Shown here piece by piece: positions 1 through 11,767 of a stretch of 64,000 nt of DNA. Below the pieces are notes generated by a model, which ran no database searches, had not been told where the DNA came from, and saw nothing but the letters and a program-made list of their open reading frames with translations. The translations under genes and the position numbers were made by a program. Where the stretch lies: the NCBI GenBank assembly GCA_036898135.1, contig CM072514.1, forward strand, positions 84,125,122-84,189,121. Reading direction: 5' to 3'. How positions within the stretch are numbered: the first letter of the stretch is position 1; every line of letters begins with the position of its first letter. Source of the stretch: Oncomelania hupensis (Eukaryota > Mollusca > Gastropoda > Littorinimorpha > Pomatiopsidae).

Positions 1-344
1 ACAAACGCATCACAGAGAAAACTTGTGGAAATGCAGTCGAATGTTTTCACAACAGAATTTAACCGGAAGTCAATTGCCGAAAGTCTCGCAATCTTTCAAA
101 CAACGCGAGACTATAACCACATTGTTGATACGGACGCTTTTGGACGTTTTGCCTGTTTAGACCTTTGGCCGCTATGCCCAGTAAAGGGTAGCCCTCAGCA
201 GCTTCTCACACTCGGAACTCAATATTTTTTTCTCGGAAATGCAAATGCCTTCCGCGGATTCGCGGAGAATTCTCCACCCTGTATATATTAGCATTTCTTA
301 AATCGATTCATGTTTTTCTGTTGTTCAGGTGGCTGACTGTTTAG

Positions 345-639
345 CAAGTCTGCTGTCACCAAGCTGTGCGCACCAATAAATGATGTTGAGGGTTGGCATA
401 ATGGTTTGAACAGGATGGTATCAAGAAGAGACAATGAGAACGTAAATCTGAACATGTATGAGTTGGTCGAGGTTCTCTATGAATCTTCCAAGCAGGTTGA
501 AACTGATGTTCAGCTTGTGACTGAAGAGAAGCTCATGAAGCACCAGCGCAAGGACTTCCTTCATTATCAGGCCAGGATCTTTTCCTTCTGGGATCAGTAT
601 TCAAAAAGAGAACTTAGGCCAGCTCAGCTAATTCATTAA
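345..639 (+). CDS. Terminal exon of a MULE-transposase-like protein (partial)
   Basis: An open frame runs from a plausible acceptor (a TTTAG at 340-344, after a CTGAC branch-like word) to a stop at 637-639. It contains N-D-V-E-G-W-H-N followed by an amphipathic, charged helix-rich C-terminus. An N-x-x-E-G-W-H motif is the signature around the last catalytic glutamate of MULE/Mutator-type transposase domains in animal genomes, and the roughly 80 residues after it fit the usual C-terminal tail. Reading further upstream in this frame meets a TGA at 334-336, so the exon probably starts at 345; otherwise the copy is a pseudogene. Upstream exons lie outside the window. It could belong to a MULE element or to a domesticated host gene; the sequence does not decide. 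The family assignment rests mainly on one motif. Confidence 0.55.
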
Positions 640-960
640 GTTGCAGAGATTCAAGCGTTACAATCCAGTGATGATTAACTAGTTTTGTGCCTGCTCTTTT
701 ATGTCAGTACATTTTATATTTAAGTGGAGTTTTTAAAAAAAATAGATCTTTTATTTTGCTAATATTTGAATGTATTTTTTTCAGTATCACTAATTATTAT
801 CTGTGCAGGTATTTTCTTCTTTTACATGTTAATACTCTTCTGTTTACCAGAGTGAATAATACTTATGAACATCATAATACACTGTATATTGCTATTATTA
901 GCCAAATCGTTTGCAGTAGCATTTATTATTAATATTCAAATAAAATAAACCATGTCTGAG
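640..960 (+). other. Probable 3' UTR with poly(A) signal
   Basis: AT-rich non-coding sequence follows the stop of the MULE-like exon. Overlapping AATAAA-type signals lie at about 938-949, in the right place to end a transcript of that exon. No other coding sequence is visible here. Confidence 0.4.
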
Positions 961-1227
961 GTATACCCCGATGTGTATTTAAATGCTGTTTTGTTATTTA
1001 CATGATAGATATGTAACACAAATGGGTGAAAATGAAGAGCATTTCTTTGAAGAGAGTATTGGATTGATAGACATGTACTTTAAATCAAGTCGTAATTATG
1101 TGTGCAAGTGTACATGCATACGAGTGCGTGTGTGAACGCGCAGGTGGGTGTGTACTGTGGAAAGTGTTTTTAAGCGAATGCTGAAGAAGCTGAAGTATTG
1201 CATTGATATATACATGTATGTGTGAGT
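961..1227. other. Unassigned TG-rich spacer
   Basis: No gene or recognisable element is seen. The sequence is enriched in TGTGTG/TGCATG words and leads into the satellite array. Confidence 0.5.
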
Positions 1228-2155
1228 GCATACTCTAGTCAACATGATGTACTGTGATGCGTAACCTAGTCATCTGTTAGTGTCTATGAATGTTTGTGTT
1301 TGCTGCAAGTGTTAATTATTTGATCGCCTGATATTGACAATTTGTGTGCATTATATGTGTGATGGTGTGTGTGTGTGCAGTTGATTTCTGTGCATACTCT
1401 AGTCAACATGATGTACTGTGATGCTTAACCTAGTAATCTGTTAGCGTCTATGAATGTTGTGTTTGCTGCATGTTTTAGTCATTTGATCGCCTGATATTGA
1501 CAATGTGTGTAGTTGATTTCTGTGCATACTCTAGTCAACATGATGTTCTGTGATGCCTAACCTAGTCATCTGTTAGAGTTTATGAATGTTTGTGTTCACT
1601 GCATGTGTTAGTCATTTGATCGCCTGATATTGACAATTTGTGTGCATTAGATGTGTGATGGTGTGTGTGTGTGCAGTTGATTTCTGTGCATACTCTAGTC
1701 AACATGATGTTCTGTGATGCCTAACTTAGTCATCTGTTAGCGTCTATAAATGTTGTGTTTGCTGCAAGTGTTAGTCATTTGATCGTCTGATATTGACAAT
1801 TTGTGTGCATTATGTGTGTGATGGTATGTGTGCAGTTGATTTCTTTGCATACTCTAGTCGACATGATGTACGGTGATGCCTAACCTAGTAATATCTGTTA
1901 GCGTCTATGAATGTTAGTGTTTGCTGCAAGTGTTAGCTATTTGATCGCCTGATATTGACAATTTGTGTGCATTATGTGTGTGATGATGTGTGTGCAGTTG
2001 ATTTCTTTGCATACTCTAGTCAACATGATGTACTGTGATGCTTAACCCAGTAATCTGTTAGCGTCTATGAATGTTTGTGTTGTCTGAATGTGTTAGTCCT
2101 TTGATCGCCTGATATTGACAATTTGTGTGCATTATGTGTGTGTGCAGTTGATTCT
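1228..2155. repeat. ~160 bp satellite, six head-to-tail copies
   Basis: The phrase GCATACTCTAGTCAACATGATG recurs, with small changes, at 1228, 1392, 1524, 1688, 1847 and 2009. Each copy continues with the same body (CTGTTAGCGTCTATGAATG, TTTGATCGCCTGATATTGAC) and ends in a TG-rich tract. Spacings are about 164, 132, 164, 159 and 162 bp; the short copy has lost part of its TG-rich tract. The frames carry stops and the array is non-coding. Confidence 0.9.
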
Positions 2156-2861
2156 TTAGGAGTTTGTTAGCATTGTTTCTGTTAGTTTGTATAAGTTACG
2201 GATATGTGTATGCGTTCCAAATGGTTGAAAGAATTTCTAACGTTAAACAGATTCCTTATTATCTTCTTTGCTGTACTTCTACATGCCATTTGGCAAAATA
2301 ATTAACTGTTTTAATTCTATGTTTGGAAAATATTTTGGGATAAGAGTTGACAAAAATAAATGTCGCAGGCTCTAAACACCATTAACCATTGTTTTTGTTG
2401 CCTAATTATGTGTTTGAGTATGCATGTGTTTGATGTCTATGTTGTGATTACTTTCGCAGGCACATAAACATGTCTTATCAGCTAATAGTACATACTCTCA
2501 CAGTCGAGTCTATCTTTATTATTCCACAGAAACATGGAAATTTTCATAACACTGGTACAGGTCACATTCTTCAACAGTATCTTGCGGCAATCAGATCTTG
2601 GTCATTACATCCCTTATCAGCCAATATAGTCTCTGGGTTCGCACTTTTGTGGCAGATCAGATTTTTCCACGATCTGTCGATCGGATGTTGAACCTCCATA
2701 CGTGTGTAACATAGAAACATAGGAAATAAATTCTGGTGTGCATCCTACTAACGTTTTTGTTCTTGTACATGCTAAATGTGGCCCTCTGTGCACGTGGATT
2801 GGAAGGTTTTTCTACTGGTATCTCTGTACCATTTAAAATAACTTCAGCTCCCACCATTGTC
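2156..2861. other. No gene recognised
   Basis: Unique-looking, moderately AT-rich sequence. The short open frames do not resemble any protein family I recognise. Confidence 0.5.
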
Positions 2862-2999
2862 GTGAGCAAAAATTTACCCAGGTTATGAAAATAATTTCTG
2901 CAGTAGAAACGGACACTCCGCACATACGGGACAAAGGCAGATAATCAATATCTTGCCACAGTTTAGCCGACATCAATAAGAATAGATTGCAAGGCAAAA
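2862..2999. repeat. Dispersed repeat copy A flanking the minisatellite
   Basis: Matches 4447-4680 almost base for base through AAAATTTACCCAG, GAAACGGACACTCCGCACAT and ATATCTTGCCACAGTT. The second copy has extra internal sequence. The pair brackets the CCGCCGAAACGTCC minisatellite. Confidence 0.8.
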
Positions 3000-3189
3000 T
3001 GCAGAAAACACTCAGTGCGTAAATAAGTCAAACAATTTACCGCAGGCCCTAACAGTCCTGTATAGTAATGCAGGAGAGATTTATCAAACTCTAGAGCATA
3101 GACAAACAAAAAAAAGGTCAGCTCCAAGCATCTTTGACTTCGGGAATGTATGACCTATGCTTCTAGCCATCTAGCAATGTATAAAAATA

Positions 3190-4320
3190 GATTACCGCCG
3201 AAACGTCCAGACATGTGACAATTTATAAAATATAGTACCGCCGAAACATCCAGTCAGCAATGTATAATATAGAGTACCGCCGAAACGTCCAGACATGTTA
3301 CAATGTATAAAATATAGTACCGCCGAAACATCCAGTCATCTAGCAATGTATAAAATAGAGTACCGCCGAAACGTCCAGACATATAATAATGTATAAAATA
3401 TAGCACCGCCGAAACGTCCAGACATGTTACAATGTATAAAATATAGTACCGCCGAAACATCCAGTCATCTATATAGCAATGTATAAAATAGAGTACCGCC
3501 GAAACGTCCAGACATGTGACAATTTATAAAATATAGTACCGCCGAAACATCCAGTCAACTAGCAATGTATAATATAGAGTACCGCCGAAACGTCCAGACA
3601 TGTTACAATGTATAAAATATAGAACCGCCGAAACATCCAGTCATCTATATAGCAATGTATAAAATAGAGTACCGCCGAAACGTCCAGACTTGTTACAATG
3701 TATAAAATAGAGTACCGCCGAAACGTCCAAACATATGACAATTTGTAAAATATAGTACCGCCGAAACATCCAGTCAACTAACAATGTATAAAATAGAGTA
3801 CCGCCGAAACATCCAGTCATCTAGCAATGTATAAAATCGAGTACCGCCGAAACGTCCAGACATATAATATTGTATAAAATATAGTACCGCCGAAACGTCC
3901 AGACATATAATAATGTATAAAATATAGTACCGCCGAAACATCCAGCCATATAACAATGTATAAAATAGACTCGGACTAGTACCGTCCGAAACGTCTAGCC
4001 TTCCAGCAATGTATAAAATATATAGTACCGCCGAAACGTCCAGCTATATAGCAATGTATAAAAAATATATGACCTATGCTCCTAGCCATGTAGCAATGTA
4101 TAAATTACGGCACCGCCGAAACGTAGAAAAATATAGTACCGCCGAAACGTCCAGACATGTTACAATGTATAAAATATAGTACCGCCGAAACATCCAGCCA
4201 TATAACAATGTATAAAATAGAGTACCTTCCGAAACGTCCAGCCTTCCAGCAATGTATAAAATATAATTATAGTACCGCCGAAACGTCCAGCTATATAGCA
4301 ATGTATAAAATACAGCGCCG
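3190..4320. repeat. ~43 bp minisatellite with CCGCCGAAACGTCC core
   Basis: About 26 units of roughly 43 bp. Each has an invariant G+C core (ACCGCCGAAACRTCCAG) followed by an AT-rich half (CAATGTATAAAATATAG). Period varies from about 40 to 55 bp. Open frames on both strands are only repeats of the unit (FRRYYILYI-like on the minus strand) and are not proteins. Confidence 0.9.
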
Positions 4321-4446
4321 ACGAAATGACTATCCATGTACAATATGTGTATTACCCACACTTACTGTGTATCATTTATAGTACACATTATAACTTTTAT
4401 ATTTACAAAAATCTCGACCAACGTTCTCTATTATTAAATACAAGAG

Positions 4447-4680
4447 GCAAAAATTTACCCAGCTTATGAAAATATTTTTTAGGCAAAAATTTACCCAGCT
4501 TATGAAAATATTTTCTGCAGTAGAAACGGACACTCCGCACATACGGGACAAAGGCAGATAATCGATATCTTGCCACAGTTCAGTTCAGTGGATAGATTTA
4601 CGTCCCCGGACACAGTGCGTAAAGGGGACAATCTTGCCACAGCTTAGCCGAAATCAATAAGAATTGATTGCGTAACCATT
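4447..4680. repeat. Dispersed repeat copy B with internal duplication
   Basis: A second copy of the 2862-2999 repeat, starting with a doubled AGGCAAAAATTTACCCAGCT segment. Within it, 4578-4632 (GATTTACGTCCCCGGACACA) has a related inverted copy at about 42061-42107, so part of it is dispersed more widely. Confidence 0.75.
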
Positions 4681-4724
4681 GGAACTTAAAACAGTAATAA
4701 CACTTATTTATAAATAAGCCTAAA

Positions 4725-4835
4725 GACGGCACCGCCGAATGGTCCAGACTAGCGCCGAACCGTCCCGCCGCCGAAACGTCCACCGCCGAAACGTCCAGGG
4801 TGTGACGCCGAATCGTCCCGCCGCCGAAACGTCCA
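4725..4835. repeat. Degenerate GC-core cluster related to the minisatellite
   Basis: Several CCGCCGAAACGTCC, CGCCGAATCGTCC and CGCCGAACCGTCC cores occur in quick succession without the AT-rich half unit. This looks like an eroded or alternative form of the 3190-4320 array. Confidence 0.65.
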
Positions 4836-5659
4836 TAATTCGAATTATGCCCCCTTACGGATATTCCCGCACAGCCCAAAAATAGCCTTGGTTACGTACC
4901 AATGGGTTGACACTCCCTCATGAATAGCGATCCGCTAAACGATGGTTAACGATACCATTGTTGGTTACAAAACCATAGATACAGCTATAATTTAACGGGC
5001 CATGAATTCGACCCCAGGTATAGTGTCCTTTATGTCGCACTTACTGTTACAATCAAATCTCACTAAATGGTACTCCTTTCTCTTCCAGACCAGTTTGAAA
5101 ATAAGCTATTTCGTTTGCTTTGAAAACGAATACACCCCTTCCTCTTTATAAATAAGCGATACAAAAAAAACCTACGAACATTGTGGCATTCAACTTTAAC
5201 CTTCCGTCTTTTTATCAAGTCGCAATATAAATACTGAATACCGTTTACCCTTTTATGATAATCTTAGCAATGCAACTACTGATCGATGGTGTGGCATTCA
5301 GTCATTATCGTCCTTTATATTTTTTTTAATTCATTTTTTTAAATAATAAAGTGGCAGTTTAAATTCTGAATACCGTTTTCCACTTTATCACGAAGCAGCA
5401 AGTTTAATAAGCCAATATTGCGGTATTCAGTCCCTTTCTTCTTTTTAATGAAGTCGGCGTTTGAAAGTTGATTTGGTGTGTTTCATTCAATGCCTGTACT
5501 CAAATGTAGGTCTGTACGTACACTTATTGTTTTGACAATCTAGGATCCGATGAAGGAAAGGGCAAGATATGGAGTGAATGAAGGAAGGGGTGTGATGGGT
5601 GGGGGAGATGTGGTATGGAGAAGTGAGGGGAGGGGGGGAGAGCTGATATAGAATTATTT
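4836..5659. other. No gene recognised
   Basis: No coding sequence recognised. The end (about 5540-5645) is a G-rich, purine-rich tract beside the LINE insertion site. Confidence 0.5.
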
Positions 5660-5675
5660 ATCGGATAATCAATAC
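5660..5675. repeat. Target-site duplication, 3' side of the Nimb-like LINE
   Basis: ATCGGATAATCAATAC is identical to 11768-11783 and sits directly against the (ATTGT)n tail of the element. Confidence 0.9.
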
Positions 5676-5884
5676 AATACAATACAAGGTTATTGCTTTA
5701 AGTCCAGCGGACTCTTCCGAGCCAAATCAGGACCAGAGAGACGTTATCTTAAAATATTATAAAATGATTCAAGTCTTAAAAAACAAGCCTGTTACTCTTA
5801 AATACACAAACAAACTTTCACATGACACCTCTTTCAGAGACTTCTTTAAAACTGATGTATTAAAAATATATTCTCTTTCTTCAA

Positions 5885-7369
5885 TCAAATCACTAAATTC
5901 AGTCCTAATAAAATCCAAACTAAACAAAACATGTCGATACGATTTATGCGATAGAACAAACCAACATCATGTAAAAATTGAAACAGATGTTGACCATTAC
6001 ATACTTTAAAAATCTCTTTGAAAGGTATGGAACCAAAATATGTTTCCCTTTCCTCAATCAAATCAGCACATTCAGACATAAAATGGCGAACGGAAAAAGA
6101 TTGATCACAGGCAAAGCACCATGGTGGTTCTTCTCCTTTTAAAAGGAAACTGTGGGTGACATAAGTATGCCCAATATGAAGGCGAGATAACACTGTTTCT
6201 TCTTTGCGAGTGGATGCAAAGTTAGGCAAAGAAGTGGACAAATCGGGAAGAATTTGAAATAATTTGTTGTTGACATGGTTAGACCAGTCAGTCTGCCACA
6301 GTCGTTTACAATAAGATCCAGTCATACAACGTAGGTCAGAGTAGGGCACAAACTGGAAAATCTCTGGAGGGAAATCGAGATGCAGAGCATCTTTAGCCGC
6401 CCTGTCTACTGCAATATTGCCGCGGATACCCATGTGACCAGGGACCCACATAAAAACTATCTTTTTACCCTCAGAAACAAGTTGTGTATGGAGGTCATGG
6501 ATCTCTGCCAGAAAAGGGTGTGATATCTTTCTCGTGGAAAGAGCCTGAAGTGCTGACAATGAATCAGACATGATTAAAAATGAGGTTCTTTTGGATTGAT
6601 AAACTTGTTTCAGAGCTAAACGAATTGCCTTGAGCTCAGCTGTATAAACAGAACAAAAATCAGGTAAACGCTGTTGCAAAGGCTGGTCTAAGTGTCTCCC
6701 GGAGACTGCCGCAGCAGCAACTGAATCCCCTTTCTTTGACCCGTCTGTAAAAAGTTGTTCATATCCTGGGTATAAAGCACACTGTTCTAAATAAAGTTGG
6801 TTATATACGGTTTCGGATGTATTGTTTTTAAGGAAAGCGGACAACTGCCAATTAATGTTTGGGATACATAATTTCCATGGGGGAGCTTCAGTCCTAAGTT
6901 CATCGTCGTTGATGGAAGAAACATCAATGCCTGCTTTTTCCAGATGAGCTTGCATTCTGATGCCAAACGGAGGAATTGTGTTAGGTTTGGCTTCAAATTT
7001 CTGAACAAAATCTGGGTTGAAAACACAGTCATAAGCAGGGTTCATAGGATCAGTTTTTAATTTTAAATAGTAATTCATTGACAATTTTGTACGTCTCAGC
7101 TCCAGCGGGGGTTCGTTAGCTTCCACGTAAAGGCTTTCACAAGGGGAAGTGCGAAACGCACCCAAAGCAATGCGTAGTGCCTGATGGGCAACTGGATCTA
7201 ACATCTTAAGATAAGATTTTCTAGCAGAACCATAAACAATGCAACCATAGTCTAACTTGGATCTAATTAAAGAACGATATAACAGCAATAAAGTTTTCTT
7301 GTCAGCACCCCAGTCTGTACCACTGATAACCTTGAGCAAATTGCAGGCCTGTTGACATTTAGTTTTCAA
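5885..7369 (-). pseudogene. LINE ORF2, part 3: thumb region, RNase H and C-terminal zinc motif
   Basis: About 490 residues continue the reverse transcriptase thumb (K-L-D-Y-G-C-I-V-Y-G). An RNase H domain then shows its acidic residues: F-T-D-G-S-K, Y-T-A-E-L-K-A-I, I-M-S-D-S-L-S-A-L and the H-M-G-I-R-G-N-x-x-x-D box. The C-terminus has the C-x2-C-x7-H-x4-C type motif (C-F-A-C-D...H-F-M-S-E-C) usual for I/Nimb ORF2. The stop at 5885 leaves a 3' UTR of about 210 bp. RNase H would remove the RNA template strand during cDNA synthesis. Confidence 0.9.
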
Positions 7370-7374
7370 AATTT

Positions 7375-8484
7375 TCAGATGAGATTCTTGAAAGATAGCT
7401 TTTGATCAAAAATAACACCCAAAAATTTGACTTGTTGGACCGCCTTTATTGGAGTTTTATTGAGGAGAATAGTAGGGTCTTGAATAATTCCCCGGTGCTG
7501 GGAAAAGTGAATACATTCAGTTTTTGCTTCCGAAAATTTAAAACCATTTTGTAAAACCCAGTCTTCAACGGCCTTGACACATAACTGTAGCTGACGTTCT
7601 GCAGATGCCAAAGTTTTACCTTTGGCCACTAACGCAAAATCGTCAACAAACAAAGAATTGTCAATTCCCCGTTTAACGGAACGAACAATACTATTTATTT
7701 TAATATTAAACACCAAGGGAGACAAGATGCTACCCTGAGGCACTCCCATCTCCTGTTCCCTCATATCTGACAAAGATCCCCCAACCTTAACCTGAAAGAG
7801 TCTGTCCGTTAGAAAATTGGATATAAACAGAGGTAAATGTCCCTTCAAACCCATTTCTTGTAAATCTGAAAGAATGCCATATTTCCATGTGGTATCATAA
7901 GCTTTTTCCAAATCAAACATGATGGCAACGACATGTTCACCCTGGACGAACGCGTTACGGATAAAAGTCTCCAGTCGCACCAGGTGGTCAACAGTACTTC
8001 GACCACTTCGAAAGCCACACTGAGTGTTGGATAAGATATTATTGGTTTCGAGATACCACAGTAAACGAGAATAAACCATTCTTTCCAGTGTCTTGCATAA
8101 GCAAGACGTTAAGGCTATTGGTCTATAGTTTGTCGGGTTAGTATGGTCTTTGCCAGGTTTAGGGATGGGTACAATAATGGCCTTTCTCCAGGAGGGAGGA
8201 AAGGTGCCAGTGATCCAGAGCTGATTGAAGATGTCCAGCAGTTGAGACCGTGAGTACCTTGTTAAATGTCTGAGAAATTGATAATGTACATCATCCGGTC
8301 CAACTGCTGAATCTGCACTTTTGTTAATTGCATCATCAAGTTCGACTAATGAAAACGGAATGTTGTAATCTTCAGAATTATCGGAGGTAAAATGTAACTG
8401 TTGTTTTTCTTTACGGGTTTTAACTGTTTGAAAAGGGACAGAATAATTTTCAGAGGAAGAATTTGCAGCAAAAGAAGAAGCCAA
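7375..8484 (-). pseudogene. LINE ORF2, part 2: reverse transcriptase
   Basis: Continuous reverse transcriptase domain of about 370 residues. Motifs in order: P-K-P-G-K-D with N-Y-R-P-I-A-L-T-S, Q-C-G-F-R-S-G-R-S-T, F-D-L-E-K-A-Y-D, G-V-P-Q-G-S-I-L-S-P, and the catalytic F-V-D-D, followed by K-F-L-G-V-I-F-D. FVDD in place of the commoner YADD/YVDD is acceptable for this enzyme. The frame stops at 7375 because one base appears to be missing near 7385-7390; the ORF2 C-terminus continues at once in the original frame. Confidence 0.9.
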
Positions 8485-8488
8485 AAGA

Positions 8489-9631
8489 TCAGCTACTAAT
8501 TTTTTTATCTCCGATTACGTCACCATGCACAGTAAGGCATGGGCTCACCTGTTTGTTACCTCTATTTTTGAGTTTGCGGACTACTTTCCACACCTTCGAC
8601 AGTTTCGCTTTCGAATTAAGCGTGGAGCAGAAACCTCTCCACGATTCTCTTCTCTTTCGTTTGAAGAGCTGTCGGCATTGCGCTCGCAAACGTTGGTGGT
8701 TTTGTTTATTTTCAGTGCTTGGGTGTAAAAACATAGTTCTTAAGGCTTTTTTACGAGCTTGCTGAAGTTTTCTACATTCATCGTCAAACCAGGTTTTTTT
8801 AAGTGTGTGAGGGTTTGACGAAGTTTGCGGAATGGACTCCTTGGCACTGTTAATAACTATGTCAGTATATAGCTGTATTGGATCTAAGGCATTTGAAAAT
8901 TCTTGTTTCTTAGCACGTAACTGAACCTCAGACAGGTTAGAAAACAGACTCCAGTTAGCTTGTTTCAGTTTCCACCTGCCATGAGTTTGTTCAAGGTTGT
9001 CTGAATCATATTTTAATAAAACCGGAAAATGGTCGGTGACATGGAGATCTTCTAAAACTGTCCATTTAAAATCCAAAAGTAAGGAGGGATCACAGATCGA
9101 TATATCAATGTGGGACAAAGAAGCAGTTCTAGAACAGGAAAAAGTTGGAGCACCCTCGTTCAAAGTCACTAGGTTTAACGAGTCTAAAATGTCTTCAATT
9201 ATTTTACCCTGAGAATCGGTACGATCACTACCCCACAGGGGAGAGCGTCCATTAAAATCTCCCAACAACAAAAAAGGGGTAGGTAACTGTTGGACCAAAT
9301 TCTCAAGTTCACTTTTAGTTACATTTATTGATGGTGTCAAATATAGAGAACAAACGGTGAGGGATTTAAAAAGAGATACTCTAGCTGCAACTGCTGGTAA
9401 ACTTGTATTAAGTAAAATTGGATTAAATGGGACATTTCTATGGATAAAGAGTGAAACGCCTCTAGAAGATAAACAATCTAGAGAGGAATAACCAGTAATA
9501 TCTATAGGATGTTTTTCTGACAGGAGAGTTTCCTGAAGGGCCAATACTTCAGGTCGATGCTCTGTCAGCAGACAGCATAGCTCCTCATAATTTGCCCTTA
9601 TCCCTCGGATGTTCCATTGTAAAATGGACAT
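8489..9631 (-). pseudogene. LINE ORF2, part 1: AP-like endonuclease
   Basis: The likely start is the ATG at 9631 (M-S-I-L-Q-W-N-I-R-G); the frame extends 15 codons further up without need. Apurinic-like endonuclease motifs occur in order: Q-W-N, L-A-L-Q-E-T (metal-binding Glu), L-L-G-D-F-N-G-R-S-P-L-W-G, S-H-I-D-I-S-I, and V-T-D-H-F-P-V at the catalytic His. The linker to the reverse transcriptase follows. The frame ends at 8489, where a run of seven T (8500-8506 on the + strand) appears one base too long: the next frame begins immediately with the expected continuation. This domain nicks target DNA for target-primed reverse transcription. Confidence 0.9.
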
Positions 9632-9678
9632 AAAAATTAAGTAAAAGAATGCTAAAATTTTCATCTCCGAGAGCACAA

Positions 9679-11133
9679 TTATGTCTCTTTATCTTTTGGA
9701 CCCTCGTCCATCTCTTCATGTTCCATCAACCCCCCGAAACGGTTCTCCGTTTCGAGAGGCTGATGGGGCTTGGAAGAAAGGGGTCCAGGCCTTTGATTCT
9801 TTGTCAAAGACCCGGAACCCGAGCTGCCAGCGGACTTCCTCCCCCTCTCCCCAGCACCAGATTTTATATCTTCCCTCTCCCCTTCACCCCTGCCAATCTT
9901 TCCCTCTCCTCCTCTGACGCTCTTCTGCTGGGTAACTAGGATTTTAGTCGCCCCAGCAACTACCCGGTCGCTAAAACCGGTCGTTGCTGGTGCGGTGGCA
10001 TGAGGCATAACCTCCTTCGTGGCAGGAGTGACGGCTTTTGGCGCGGCCGTCTGCGCGCTTGGAGTGACGGTTTTTGACGTCGGCACGTTCTCCAGTGGAA
10101 TCGGTGGGGCTGGAGAAACCCCCTTCTGGGCAAACAACACGAGCATCTTTTCTAAAGCATCCATCCGTTTGCACAACGTTTCCAAGATCTGTGTTATTTT
10201 ACTCATGGCAGTGTCCATTGTCGGGTGTGCGCTAGGTTCCACATGAGATGTGGAACCCGCCACAGACGCAAAGGACCTCTCTTTAAAGCACCGGCCTACT
10301 TGCAAGAACTTTTTTCCTTGCGTCGCCAAAGGAGCAACTCTCAGTGGCCCGCACCTTTTGGATTTCCAGCTCCAACTGCCACTGAGGACAGTCTTTGGAG
10401 CTGGAAGAATGATTCCCGGCGCAATTCACACAGCAAATCGGATTTTTGCATTCGTTTTCGTGTTTCTCTTTACCACAATCACGACATTTTCCTTGCTTTT
10501 ACAGGTCTTGCTACCGTGACCAAATCTTTGGCACCGGTAGCATCGCAACGGTGATGGTACAAACGGCGTCACCTTCACCCTAAGGTACCCCACCTTGAGT
10601 GACTCCGGCAATTTGGCCATAGCGAAGGTCACAAAAAGTGTGTTGGTGGGGATACGTTGGGGTCCCTTGGTGACGAAGACCCGCTGGACTGCTGTGACCC
10701 CCTGGCTGGAGAGCTCACCACGGATTTCCAATTCTGACATGTCGATCAAATCCTGACATCGGATGACTCCCTTGGAGGAATTCAACCGTCCATGCACAGA
10801 AACTTTGATTTGTCTATCAACGAAGACAGTCGAATCCCTCTTCAGCAGACAATCCGATGCCATTTTTGTTGAGCACTCCACCAGGTAGGCCCCAGATCTC
10901 AATTTTTTAACATCCTTGAAACCGGTTGTGCAAACGGACTGGAACCCTTTATGGATGGCGAACGGAGACAGCTTGCCTAGTGGCATAGCCGGATCCGCCC
11001 CCTCTACTACCAAAAAACGAGGCCAGGCCCCTTCCACCCCCGATGCACAAGCTTTTTGTCTCGTCTCAATGTCACTGTCCGTATCCGTGTCAGAGTCGTC
11101 ACCGTGAAGTCGTTTTTTTTTGTTTGAAGCCAT
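9679..11133 (-). pseudogene. LINE ORF1: gag-like RNA-binding protein, two frame shifts
   Basis: Starts at ATG 11133 with an Asp/Ser-rich N-terminus. An RRM-like region follows, then a CCHC zinc knuckle (C-Y-R-C-Q-R-F-G-H-G-S-K-T-C, about 10520-10560). The first frame ends at 10426. Just after the first knuckle a one-base loss (about 10480-10490) moves the further Cys/His knuckle residues into the next frame, and a second shift near 10270-10290 restores the original frame for the S-F-A-S-V-A-G region and the Pro/Ala/Glu-rich C-terminus, ending at 9679. ORF1 of I-type elements binds element RNA and chaperones it. As sequenced, no full-length product could be made. Confidence 0.85.
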
Positions 11134-11767
11134 GTTATTAATTTATGAATTCATCCCCCCTGCTCCCCACCCACCACGGAGTCCAACAAGGGGATGCGTC
11201 CAAGCGGAAAGTCCAGCAAGGAAACGCACCAGGGTTACAGGGGGGATATACACCCAGACAATCCCGCACTGCCACTACGGTTTTGTTCAAGTTTGACCCA
11301 TGAGCCGCAGCCTTCTAGCAGAGCGAGGGCAATACACGACCAGCCGCTTGACTGACGCGGGCCACGCCAGCCTCCCGTCTAGGAGAAGTCCGGGCCAAAG
11401 AGGTGTGTTAGTGTGAGGGACCGCAGTCCCTCAGTGACCTCAACCTCCAGGATCCCATTCTCCCCCGACACGGGTTGCCCTGCACGGCAAACGCAGGGGG
11501 CCAAGAGAAGGCCACAGAGAAAATGAAGAATAGAAAAAGAAGGAGTGATGGGGAAAAAGAGACAGGGAAAGTCCGGTAAGGCAGAAGAAAGGGAGTCAAA
11601 ACTGCATAGTATACTGAGAGAATTTAAAGGTGAAGAGAATATAGGTGAAAGGACCAATAAGACAGAAACAAGACAAAAGAGAAGAAAAAGGGGTAGGCAA
11701 CTTGGTCACCCAGCCAGAGAGAGGCATGGGGTCCACCCCCGGCGCGCGGAGCCGAGCCCGTGGGGGC
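11134..11767 (-). promoter_or_regulatory. 5' UTR / internal promoter region of the LINE
   Basis: A GC-rich leader of 634 bp between the element's 5' end and the ORF1 ATG. LINEs with complete 5' ends normally carry their internal promoter here. No specific factor site is asserted. Confidence 0.5.

Larger units (their letters stand above)
5676..11767 (-). mobile_element. Full-length I/Nimb-type non-LTR retrotransposon
   Basis: A 6.1 kb LINE lies on the minus strand. It is bounded by perfect 16 bp direct repeats ATCGGATAATCAATAC at 5660-5675 and 11768-11783, the target-site duplication. Order along the element: 5' UTR (11134-11767), ORF1 with a zinc knuckle (from 11133), ORF2 with endonuclease, reverse transcriptase and RNase H (9631 to 5885), and a short 3' UTR ending in a few ATTGT units (5676-5884). 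An RNase H domain plus a CCHC ORF1 is the arrangement of the I/Nimb group, common in molluscs. Both ORFs carry single-base frame shifts and no obvious substitution-type stops, so the copy is young, or the shifts are assembly errors. Confidence 0.9.

Noticed and set aside
25..291. 88-codon frame before the MULE-like exon
   Set aside because: No family resemblance. It lies where an intron is expected.
1228..2155. CRISPR array
   Set aside because: Units are whole-unit tandem repeats without unique spacers, in a eukaryotic context; the same holds for 3190-4320.
3254..4361. Several FRRYYILYI-repeat proteins on the minus strand
   Set aside because: They are readings of the 43 bp minisatellite; the same unit gives unrelated repeats in other frames.
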